In this document: piece after piece, positions 41,383 to 49,263 of the stretch
Layout of the letters: each line of letters starts with the position of its first letter
Position numbering within the stretch: the first letter of the stretch is position 1
Made by a program: the position numbers and the translations under genes
Assembly: GCA_949286165.1 (NCBI GenBank)
Contig: CASDZK010000070.1
Span: forward strand, 1 to 62,675
Source: an uncultured Alistipes sp.
GTDB lineage: Bacteria; Bacteroidota; Bacteroidia; Bacteroidales; Rikenellaceae
Length of the DNA: 62,675 nt
Direction of reading: 5' to 3'
The notes under the pieces: generated by a model
Database searches by the model: none
Told to the model about the DNA's origin: nothing
Seen by the model: the letters and a program-made list of their open reading frames with translations, nothing else

Positions 41383-42276
41383 TTATCCGTTGTCGGCCTC
41401 TTTTTTCCGATAAGCGGAAGGAGATATTCCCATGACTTTGGTAAAGACCCGGGAGAAATAGGCCTGCTCTTCGAATCCGAGCCGCATGGCGATCTCATTC
41501 AGCGTCATATCCGTAAGTTCGATATACTGACAGGCTTTCTGTATTTTCAAGTGCATAAAGTAATGGATGGGGGAAGTTCCCGTCTCTTTCCGGAACAAGG
41601 AGGAAAAGTGGGATTCCGAATATTTAAAGTATCTCGCCAACTCCTGCAAGGTCAGGTTGGTTTCCACATGTTCCTGCAAATAAAAGATGACCCGCATGGA
41701 AAAAGAAAGTTCATGATGATTCGGAGTCCCGATGTGTCGAAACTGTTCCTGAAAAACGAATGTGGACAGAAAAGTATACAAACACATGGAGGAATAGGAT
41801 AAATATTCCTTGATATATCCCATCGCAAAACTGCGATAGGTTTCTTCAAACAACTGTATGCGGACCTGTTGCCGCGAACGTTCGTCCGACAGGATCATCC
41901 GGGGAGATGCGTCGGAGGGAAGAAACGAATCGATTAACCGGCCCCGGAAATGAATCCAGTAGATCGTCCACGGATCGTCCATATCCGCTTCAAAGGAATA
42001 AGGGACATTCGGGGGAATAATGATATATTGATTCTTTTCGACCCGATAGGTCCTGCCATGAATATGATACCGGCCTTTCCCCTCCGTGCAGTAAATAAGC
42101 ATGGCATAATCCACACCGCTCTCTTTTTGCACGTAGTGAAACTTAACCTTCGGAAAGAACCCGATTTTGCGCACGTAAAGATTTCCGATCAGAGGATCTT
42201 TGCCATATTCTTTCAAGACCTCTTCGGGCAGATAGACAAACCGTTCGCCTTTAAACCCTTCCTTCATCTTTACCAT
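41383..42276 (-). CDS. AraC-family regulator of the mannoside operon
   Basis: This is a 297-residue cytosolic transcription factor. An N-terminal cupin-like sensor (about 40-140, with YCTEGKGRYHIHGRTYRVEK and IIPPNVPYSFEAD) is followed by two helix-turn-helix units: LTLQELARYFKYSESHFSSL and MTLNEIAMRLGFEEQAYFSR. The frame is open far upstream through the antisense of the next gene; MVKMKEGFKGERF at 42276 begins family-like sequence and sits just after its promoter, so it was chosen. It is divergent from the isomerase operon and probably responds to a sugar released from mannosides; the ligand is inferred. Confidence 0.92.
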   Translation of the reverse strand: MVKMKEGFKGERFVYLPEEVLKEYGKDPLIGNLYVRKIGFFPKVKFHYVQKESGVDYAMLIYCTEGKGRYHIHGRTYRVEKNQYIIIPPNVPYSFEADMDDPWTIYWIHFRGRLIDSFLPSDASPRMILSDERSRQQVRIQLFEETYRSFAMGYIKEYLSYSSMCLYTFLSTFVFQEQFRHIGTPNHHELSFSMRVIFYLQEHVETNLTLQELARYFKYSESHFSSLFRKETGTSPIHYFMHLKIQKACQYIELTDMTLNEIAMRLGFEEQAYFSRVFTKVMGISPSAYRKKEADNG

Positions 42277-42313
42277 AATAGAAAAATCATAAGATTGTAC
42301 AAATAAATCGGAA

Positions 42314-42343
42314 CAAATGTACTTAAAAACAACCGGCAGACAA
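42314..42343 (-). promoter_or_regulatory. Promoter of the AraC gene
   Basis: On the minus strand TTG (42341-42343), a 19-bp spacer and TACATTTG (42314-42321). Its -33 box abuts the -7 box of the opposing isomerase promoter. Confidence 0.7.
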
Positions 42344-42345
42344 TA

Positions 42346-42353
42346 TATCTTTG
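42346..42353 (+). promoter_or_regulatory. -7 box of the mannose isomerase operon
   Basis: TATCTTTG 20 bp before the isomerase start codon. The -33 region (CTTA near 42322-42325) is weak, consistent with activator dependence, and overlaps the AraC gene promoter. Confidence 0.65.
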
Positions 42354-42372
42354 CAAAAAACAATTCAATACG

Positions 42373-44118
42373 ATGCGAAAATGTAATTACGATAAAGCTC
42401 CTGCAACCTGCATAGAAGGGAAAATATGGAACGGCTGGTCTCAGATTCTTGAGAAGATTCAGGAGGCATGCCCGCCGGACAGGAAAAGGACGGTGGTGGC
42501 TGTCGAATGTTACCAGGGAGTAAACAAACCGGAACTTCTTTCCCGGTTTAAGGAACTCCCGGGGGCATGGCTGGTCGATACGGGAGGTCTGTTCAAGTCT
42601 CCGGAAGAAATAGAACGGATGACCGCTCCCTATATGACGGACGATGTCTTGTTCGGCTATTGCGCCCACTTCTCCTATACGGATTTTCTGGATACGGATA
42701 AAGTTGCGGCATGCCGCAGGCAGATAGAGAATACGGAAGGGCTCGTCGTTCTGTGCGGGCACGGTGCGGCCGAGGTGTTTCGCCGTCCGGATATACTGAT
42801 CTATGCGGACATGGCACGTTGGGAAATACAACAACGCTTCAGACGAAAAGAAATAAACGGCCTGGGCGTGGAAGACCGCTGCGCGGCGCCTTCCATCCAT
42901 TATAAACGAGGTTACTTCATAGACTGGATCGTATGCGACAATCATAAAAAACAATGGATGGAAAAAGTGGATTACTGGTTGGACACGCATATCGCAGATT
43001 TTCCCAAAATGATAGACGGAGCGACCTGGAAAGCCGGTCTGGAAAAAACGGCACACGCTCCTTTCCGGGTCGTTCCGTTTTTTGATCCGGCGCCCTGGGG
43101 CGGCCAATGGATGAAGGAGGTTTGCGACCTCGATAAAGACCGGGATAACTTCGGGTGGTGCTTCGACTGCGTTCCCGAAGAAAACAGCCTTTATCTGAAT
43201 GTCTCCGGAACGCGTTTCGAAATGCCGGCCAATAACCTTATTTTCTATCGGACCCGTGAAGTCCTGGGAGGCCCGGTAGAGGCCCGTTTCGGACAGAATT
43301 TTCCGATACGCTTCGATTTTCTCGACACGATAGGGGGAGGCAATCTGAGCCTTCAGGTCCATCCGACGACCCAGTATATCCGGGACACGTTCGGCATGCC
43401 CTATACGCAGGATGAAAGCTATTATCTGCTGGACGCGGAGGAAGAGGCCACGGTCTTCCTGGGCGTAAAGACCGGTGTCGATCCAGACGAAATGATGGCG
43501 GCTTTGCGGGAAGCCCAGGAAACGGACAAACCGTTTGACGCGGACAAATATGTGAACCGATGGCCGGCGAAAAAACATGACCATTACCTGATCCCCGCCG
43601 GAACGATCCACTGTTCCGGGGCAGGCGCGATGGTGCTGGAGATCAGCGCGACCCCCAGTATTTTTACCTTCAAACTTTGGGACTGGGGACGTTTGGGGCT
43701 GGACGGCCTGCCTCGTCCGATCAATATCGGGCACGGTGCGAATGTGATCCAATGGGAGCGGCAGACCGAATTTGTACGCCGACATCTGATCAACCGCATA
43801 GAGCGAGTTTCCGAAGGGGAGGGCTGGTACGAAGAACGCACCGGCCTGCATGAAAACGAATTTATAGAAACGCGCCGCCACTGGTTTACCGGCAAGGTAC
43901 TCCACCATACGGGAAACGGAGTAAACGTGTTGAACGTCATAGAAGGAGAAGAGCTGGTTGTGGAAAGTCCGGACGGAAAATTCGCCCCGTATATCGTCCA
44001 CTATGCCGAAACGTTCATTATTCCCGCTTCCGTGGGAGCATACACGATATCGCCGAGCGGCATATCCACGGGAAAAAAATGCGGGACAATCAAGGCGTAT
44101 GTTCGATTCAAACAATAA
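42373..44118 (+). CDS. manA: Class I mannose-6-phosphate isomerase with extra N-terminal kinase-like domain
   Basis: This is a 581-residue cytosolic protein. The C-terminal part (about 240-581) is a cupin-type phosphomannose isomerase, with the zinc-site motif LSLQVHPTTQY near 325 and PAGTIHCSGAGAMVLEIS near 408; it converts mannose-6-phosphate to fructose-6-phosphate. The first 200 residues resemble a nucleoside-kinase fold with a degenerate P-loop (VVAVECYQGVNKPEL) and a lid-like stretch DILIYADMARWEIQQRFRR. Typical isomerases are 310-400 residues. It is the first gene of a tight operon with ROK kinase, MFS permease and GH92. The function of the N-terminal domain is unknown. Confidence 0.9.
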   Translation: MRKCNYDKAPATCIEGKIWNGWSQILEKIQEACPPDRKRTVVAVECYQGVNKPELLSRFKELPGAWLVDTGGLFKSPEEIERMTAPYMTDDVLFGYCAHFSYTDFLDTDKVAACRRQIENTEGLVVLCGHGAAEVFRRPDILIYADMARWEIQQRFRRKEINGLGVEDRCAAPSIHYKRGYFIDWIVCDNHKKQWMEKVDYWLDTHIADFPKMIDGATWKAGLEKTAHAPFRVVPFFDPAPWGGQWMKEVCDLDKDRDNFGWCFDCVPEENSLYLNVSGTRFEMPANNLIFYRTREVLGGPVEARFGQNFPIRFDFLDTIGGGNLSLQVHPTTQYIRDTFGMPYTQDESYYLLDAEEEATVFLGVKTGVDPDEMMAALREAQETDKPFDADKYVNRWPAKKHDHYLIPAGTIHCSGAGAMVLEISATPSIFTFKLWDWGRLGLDGLPRPINIGHGANVIQWERQTEFVRRHLINRIERVSEGEGWYEERTGLHENEFIETRRHWFTGKVLHHTGNGVNVLNVIEGEELVVESPDGKFAPYIVHYAETFIIPASVGAYTISPSGISTGKKCGTIKAYVRFKQ

Positions 44119-44125
44119 TAAAGCG

Positions 44126-45226
44126 ATGGATTACAAAAAGGAAAAACGCATTGTCATGACATTGGATGCCGGCGGAACCAACTTTGTCTTTTCGGCTATT
44201 GCCGGAGGAGAAGAGATCGCCGGACCGTTCACGTTGCCATCCGTACCCACTCACATAGACGGTTGCCTGAAGAACCTGACGAAAGGGTTCCGGCATATAT
44301 GCGATTTGCTGCCGGAGCCGCCGGCGGCAATCAGTTTCGCCTTTCCCGGACCGGCCGATTATCAGGCCGGCATCATCGGCGATTTGCCCAATTTTCCGGC
44401 TTTCAGGGGAGGAGTGGCCCTGGGCCCTTATTTGCAGGAACAATTCGGGATACCGGTATTCATTAACAACGACGGCAACCTGTTCGCTTACGGAGAGGCC
44501 CTGACCGGCAGGCTTCCCGAAATAAACAGCCGCCTGGAGAAGGCCGGTTGCGCCAAACGGTACCGGAATCTGATAGGGGTCACGTTAGGAACCGGATTTG
44601 GGGCAGGCGTGGTAATAAACGGCTGCCTGTTGTCGGGAGACAACGGGACAGGAGGGGATCTGTGGTGTCTGCGGAACCCCAAGTATCCCCGGTTTATCAT
44701 CGAAGAGAGCGTCAGCATACGGGCTGTCAAACGGGTTTACGCCGAACGTTCCGGACAACGGGAAGAGTTGACCCCCAAAGATATTTACAGGATTGCGGAA
44801 GGGGAACTTCCGGGAGACCGGCACGCCGCGCAGGAGACTTTTGCCGAGTTGGGCGAAATGGCGGCCGAGGCGTTGTCCGCCGCCTTGACATTGATAGACG
44901 GGATTGTCGTTATCGGAGGCGGACTCTCCGGGGCCTCCAAATACATACTGCCGGCCATGCTCGACGTTCTGAACGGATCGACAGGCATGATGGACGGAAG
45001 CACTTTCAGCCGGTTGCAGATGAAAGTGTTCAATCTGGAGGATGAAAACGAATTCGCCTCTTTCGCCGGCGGTCAGTCCCGCCCAATCCCCGTCCCCGGC
45101 TCCGACCGCCAGGTTTCGTACGATCCTTTCAAACGGACCGGCATTACCGTAACCCGTCAGGGGACCAGCCGCTCCATCTCACTGGGCGCCTATATCTACG
45201 CCCTCAACCAGTTGGATAACAGATAA
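44126..45226 (+). CDS. ROK-family sugar kinase
   Basis: This is a 366-residue cytosolic kinase that probably phosphorylates mannose or a related hexose for the isomerase encoded just upstream. The ATP loop LDAGGTNFVFSAI is at residues about 13-25, the catalytic region INNDGNLFAYGEAL near 115, and GVTLGTGFGAGVVING near 150. The usual ROK zinc motif is not present; the position reads GGDLWCLRNPKYPRF. An ATG at 44099 would overlap the previous gene; 44126, 7 bp after it, was chosen. Followed 11 bp later by the permease gene. Confidence 0.9.
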   Translation: MDYKKEKRIVMTLDAGGTNFVFSAIAGGEEIAGPFTLPSVPTHIDGCLKNLTKGFRHICDLLPEPPAAISFAFPGPADYQAGIIGDLPNFPAFRGGVALGPYLQEQFGIPVFINNDGNLFAYGEALTGRLPEINSRLEKAGCAKRYRNLIGVTLGTGFGAGVVINGCLLSGDNGTGGDLWCLRNPKYPRFIIEESVSIRAVKRVYAERSGQREELTPKDIYRIAEGELPGDRHAAQETFAELGEMAAEALSAALTLIDGIVVIGGGLSGASKYILPAMLDVLNGSTGMMDGSTFSRLQMKVFNLEDENEFASFAGGQSRPIPVPGSDRQVSYDPFKRTGITVTRQGTSRSISLGAYIYALNQLDNR

Positions 45227-45237
45227 GCCATATACCC

Positions 45238-46392
45238 ATGAACACACGACATGAAAATCGTATCGTCTATCCCATCCTGTTCGGCTTCTTCGTCATGGGA
45301 TTCGTCGATATGGTCGGCATCGCGACCAATTACATAAAAGAGGATTTCGCACTTTCCGACACCGCTGCCAACCTGCTTCCGATGACGGTATTCCTTTGGT
45401 TTGCCGTATTTTCCATCCCCACCGGCGTGCTGATGGGAAAAATCGGGAAAAAATATACGGTTATCACGGCATTGGCCGTTACCTCCGTTGCGATGCTGAT
45501 GCCGATTCTGTCCTATTCGTTCCTGAATCTGTTGTTCGCCTTTGCGATGCTTGGCATTGGCAATACGATTCTTCAGGTATCCCTGAACCCGATGCTTGCC
45601 GGTGTCGTATCGGCCGGCAAAGTCGCCAGCACACTGACGCTCGGTCAGTTCATAAAATCGATCTCTTCCTTTTTAGGTCCCGTCATCGCAGGTGCGGCTG
45701 CCGCTTTCCTGGGCGACTGGAAACTGACCTTCGTGTTGTACGCCGTACTTTCGGTCCTTTCCACCTTCTGGATATATTACAGCATTCCGCAGGACGAGCG
45801 CGGCGGGGAGGTCCGGACCGGCTTCTCCTCAACTTTGTCGATGCTTAAAGACAAAAAGATTCGGGTCCTCTTTTTAGGCATTCTTTTCATTGTGGGGATC
45901 GATGTCGGATTAAACACCACCATTCCCAACTATTTGATTGCACGGACAGACATGCCTTTAAGCGCGGCAGGTTTGGGGTCCAGCCTGTATTTCGCCTTCC
46001 GTACGATCGGAACTTTTTCCGGAGCCCTGTTGCTGACACGCATAAAACCCCGTTTGTATTTTCGGGGAAGCGTATGGGTCGCGATTCTGGCATTTCTTTT
46101 CCTGCTGTTCGTCCAGGTTCCCTGGGGGCTTTTCGCCTCGATTTCGGTTGTAGGCTTCGCCTGTTCCAGCGTGTTTCCCATCCTGTTTTCGTATGCCTTG
46201 CAGCACAAACCGGACAGGAGCAATGAAATTTCAGCCTTGATGATCATGGGAGTTTCGGGCGGAGCACTGGTTCCCCCCGTGATGGGAATCATCTCGGACG
46301 GGTTCGGAGTGACCGCCGGTCTGTCTTTACTGCTGTTTTGCCTGCTGTATCTGGCAGCTCTATCGATGATGTTACATGAGAAAAATAAATAG
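45238..46392 (+). CDS. MFS sugar permease
   Basis: This 384-residue inner-membrane transporter has about 12 hydrophobic segments. Segments such as FFVMGFVDMVGIATNYIK, the loop GKIGKKYT after TM2 and LGQFIKSISSFLGPVIAG fit sugar:proton symporters of the fucose-permease type. Its place between the ROK kinase and GH92, with gaps of 11 and 6 bp, suggests it imports mannose or a short mannoside from the periplasm. Substrate is inferred from context. Confidence 0.92.
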   Translation: MNTRHENRIVYPILFGFFVMGFVDMVGIATNYIKEDFALSDTAANLLPMTVFLWFAVFSIPTGVLMGKIGKKYTVITALAVTSVAMLMPILSYSFLNLLFAFAMLGIGNTILQVSLNPMLAGVVSAGKVASTLTLGQFIKSISSFLGPVIAGAAAAFLGDWKLTFVLYAVLSVLSTFWIYYSIPQDERGGEVRTGFSSTLSMLKDKKIRVLFLGILFIVGIDVGLNTTIPNYLIARTDMPLSAAGLGSSLYFAFRTIGTFSGALLLTRIKPRLYFRGSVWVAILAFLFLLFVQVPWGLFASISVVGFACSSVFPILFSYALQHKPDRSNEISALMIMGVSGGALVPPVMGIISDGFGVTAGLSLLLFCLLYLAALSMMLHEKNK

Positions 46393-46398
46393 ATAAGC

Positions 46399-49158
46399 AT
46401 GAGGAAGTATCTGTCAATCATTTTCGTCTTGTGGTTCTGTTGCCCGTTGACCATAAAGGCAACCCCTTATAACATAGCCGGACAAGCCCGCGTATCGGCC
46501 TCCTCTTCGATCGACACGGCTCACGACGCCTCCAAAGCGGTTGACCGGCTCATACGGATTCCGGACAAGGGAGAATGGGCCTCCAACAGTACGGAAACCT
46601 TTTGGGGCCAGATCGATTATCCCTGGATCCGGCTGGACTGGGAACGTCCGGTAAGCATCGACAGGATTGTTTTGTACGATCGGCCGGATACAAAGTCGCA
46701 TACGGCCGGAGGCGTATTGCATTTCAGTGACGGCAGCAGGATCAATGTCTGGAACATAGCCAATGACGGCACTCCCAAAGAGGTCGAGTTTGAAGCCAGA
46801 ACCGTGGAATGGGTGCGTTTTGAAGTGACGGATGCGGCCGGCTCCCATGTCGGGCTTTCGGAAATCGAAGTTTTTCCGTCCCCGGACGATTATCCGGACT
46901 ATGTATCCTGGGTCAATCCCTACATAGAGACAGCCCGCGGGCGTTATTTCTTTTTTATTACCGGCAACCAACCCTATGGAATGATCGGGGCGGCTCCTCT
47001 GACCCGAAATAAAAACCAGTACGGAGGCGGATACAATTATAATTCGACCGAGATATTGGGTTTTCCGCAGATTCACTGCTGGATGCTTTCCGGCTTGACG
47101 GTAATGCCGGTTACGGGGAATGTCGATCCGACCGGAGGAGAAGAACAGTGGAAATCCCCCTTCCTGCATCAGGGAGAGGTGGTACAACCGGGTTACCACA
47201 GGCTTTTTTTAGAGAAATACAAGGTCTGGGTAGAACAAACGGCCACCGACCGTGTCAGTTTTTACCGGTTTACCTACACGGAAGAAAACATGGCAGACCT
47301 GCTGCTGAACCTGGGAGGCTATGTCGGCACTTCGACGATGGTCAATGCGCATGTCCATAAAAAGGGGAACAACAGCCTGCAAGGTTATTTCGATACGACC
47401 GGACGACTGTGGGGAGGACCGGAGGTGGTCCGGATCTATTTCGCCGTGGCATTCGAAACCCCTTTCAACTCTTTGGACGGATGGGCAGACCGGGAACGCG
47501 CCACGGATATCCGCGAATGGAAGGGGACGGAAACGTGTACGCCGAGAAACCGGGGAATGAGCTATTACGATGCCCCCACTTCAGGCGTAAAGGCGAACTA
47601 CCGGGTAGAGCCGGGCGACCGGTTGCAGATGAAAATTTCGATTTCATACATCAGTACGGACAATGCCTGGGAGAATATGGAACAGGAGTGCAATCACTGG
47701 GACTTCGACCGGGTACGTCAGGCCTCGCAACAGGAATGGAACGAATGGTTGGGCAAAATCGACGTGAAGGGAGGACGTCATGACCAGAAGATAAAATTCT
47801 ACACCGACTTGTGGCACGTGCTGTTGGGAAGGCATAAACTGGACGACTTCAACGGAGAATATCCGGATTATACGGATGGAATCCGTGAAGGGGCGGTCAC
47901 GAAAAACATCCGTTTCCAGACAGGCCGACTGGCCAGGGACAGTCAGGGAAAAGTGAAGCACCACATGTATAACTCGGACGCTTTCTGGCTGACCCAATGG
48001 AATCTGAATACGTTGTGGGGACTGGCTTATCCCTCCGTGCAGGACGATATGGCCGCTTCCCTGCTGGAATACGATGCGAACGGCGGACTGCTTCCCCGCG
48101 GGCCTTGTGCGGGCGGGTACTCCTATATCATGTCCGGCTGTCCGGCCACGTCCCTGATCACGAGCGCTTTCCAGAAAGGGCTGAGTAAAAAATGGAACCC
48201 TGAAACAGCTTTCAAGGCCATGAAACGGAACCACTCCAAAGGCGGCATGCTGGCATTGGGCATGGATCGGGAACTCGATTTTTATGTCCGTCACGGCTAT
48301 TGTCCCGGCAATGCGGGGCTGACCATCCAGTGGGCCTTCGAGGACTGGGCATTGGCAGAGATGGCGGCCAAGCTGGGCAAGAAGGGCGATTCGGACTATT
48401 TTCATAAGCGGGCCGCCGGCTGGCCGGCCTCCTTCAACGAGGAGACAGGACTGATTCTGCCGAAAGACGCCTCCGGGCAATGGGTCCATACCGATCCGCT
48501 GAACGGCAGAGGCTATGTGGAAGCGAATGCCTGGCAGGCAACGTTCGGCATATCTCATGACATCCCTGGACTGGCCAGGCTGATGGGAGGAAACGACACT
48601 CTTTGCAGCAAACTGGATTTCGCTTTCAGACAATCGGAAAAACTCGATTTCGTGTACGGCTACGGCGGCGGTTATGTCAGCTATGCCAACCAGCCCGGCT
48701 GCTCCAATGCCCATGTCTTTTCACATGCCGGAAAGCCGTGGCTGACCCAGTATTGGGTGCGTCGTGTGAAGGAACAGGCATACGGCGCCGTCACTCCAGA
48801 CAGAGGCTATGGCGGCCATGACGAGGATCAGGGACAGATGGGAGGCGTCAGCGCCTTGATGGCGATCGGGCTGTTCTCGCTCGACGGCGGCTCTTCGCGC
48901 AACCCGCAATACGATATCACAAGTCCTCTCTTCGACGAGGTAACCATCCGGCTGGATAACGAATACTACCCGGGAGAAAAATTCGTCATCCGGACCCGAA
49001 ACAACTCCTCTGAAAATATGTACATACAATCCGCCCGACTCAACGGTTTGCCATTGAACACCTATCATTTTTCCCATGCCGATTTCATCAAAGGCGGCGT
49101 GCTGGAGCTGGAGATGGGACCGGAACCGAACAAGGCATGGGGAGTGGAACCGGAATAA
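46399..49158 (+). CDS. Exported GH92 alpha-mannosidase with discoidin-like N-terminus
   Basis: This is a 919-residue protein with a signal peptide (about 1-21, ending IKAT). Residues about 25-160 form an F5/8 (discoidin)-type domain (ASSSIDTAHDASKAVDR, WIRLDWERPVSIDRIVLYD). The GH92 part starts VSWVNPYIETARGRYFF and includes the conserved calcium- and base-containing region GGHDEDQGQMGGVSALMAIGL near 818. GH92 enzymes remove alpha-mannose, often alpha-1,2, from N-glycans. It begins 6 bp after the permease gene and is the last gene of the tight operon; a hairpin follows. Confidence 0.94.
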   Translation: MRKYLSIIFVLWFCCPLTIKATPYNIAGQARVSASSSIDTAHDASKAVDRLIRIPDKGEWASNSTETFWGQIDYPWIRLDWERPVSIDRIVLYDRPDTKSHTAGGVLHFSDGSRINVWNIANDGTPKEVEFEARTVEWVRFEVTDAAGSHVGLSEIEVFPSPDDYPDYVSWVNPYIETARGRYFFFITGNQPYGMIGAAPLTRNKNQYGGGYNYNSTEILGFPQIHCWMLSGLTVMPVTGNVDPTGGEEQWKSPFLHQGEVVQPGYHRLFLEKYKVWVEQTATDRVSFYRFTYTEENMADLLLNLGGYVGTSTMVNAHVHKKGNNSLQGYFDTTGRLWGGPEVVRIYFAVAFETPFNSLDGWADRERATDIREWKGTETCTPRNRGMSYYDAPTSGVKANYRVEPGDRLQMKISISYISTDNAWENMEQECNHWDFDRVRQASQQEWNEWLGKIDVKGGRHDQKIKFYTDLWHVLLGRHKLDDFNGEYPDYTDGIREGAVTKNIRFQTGRLARDSQGKVKHHMYNSDAFWLTQWNLNTLWGLAYPSVQDDMAASLLEYDANGGLLPRGPCAGGYSYIMSGCPATSLITSAFQKGLSKKWNPETAFKAMKRNHSKGGMLALGMDRELDFYVRHGYCPGNAGLTIQWAFEDWALAEMAAKLGKKGDSDYFHKRAAGWPASFNEETGLILPKDASGQWVHTDPLNGRGYVEANAWQATFGISHDIPGLARLMGGNDTLCSKLDFAFRQSEKLDFVYGYGGGYVSYANQPGCSNAHVFSHAGKPWLTQYWVRRVKEQAYGAVTPDRGYGGHDEDQGQMGGVSALMAIGLFSLDGGSSRNPQYDITSPLFDEVTIRLDNEYYPGEKFVIRTRNNSSENMYIQSARLNGLPLNTYHFSHADFIKGGVLELEMGPEPNKAWGVEPE

Positions 49159-49206
49159 GAAGGCGAAAAACGGAAAGCGGAAGCAATTCTATAACAAAAC
49201 AAACCC

Positions 49207-49237
49207 TTCCAATCGGCAGTTGAACTGCCGATTGGAA
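49207..49237 (+). terminator. Hairpin between GH92 and GH38
   Basis: A perfect 13-bp stem TTCCAATCGGCAG/CTGCCGATTGGAA with a 5-nt loop, followed only by TTAACC. It may be a partial terminator or processing signal that separates the first four genes from GH38. Confidence 0.55.
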
Positions 49238-49263
49238 TTAACCATAAAATAAGTTAATGTAAA

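Noticed and set aside
42277..44115. Upstream extension of the AraC frame across the isomerase gene
   Set aside because: The added 600 residues are antisense to manA and lie upstream of the AraC promoter.
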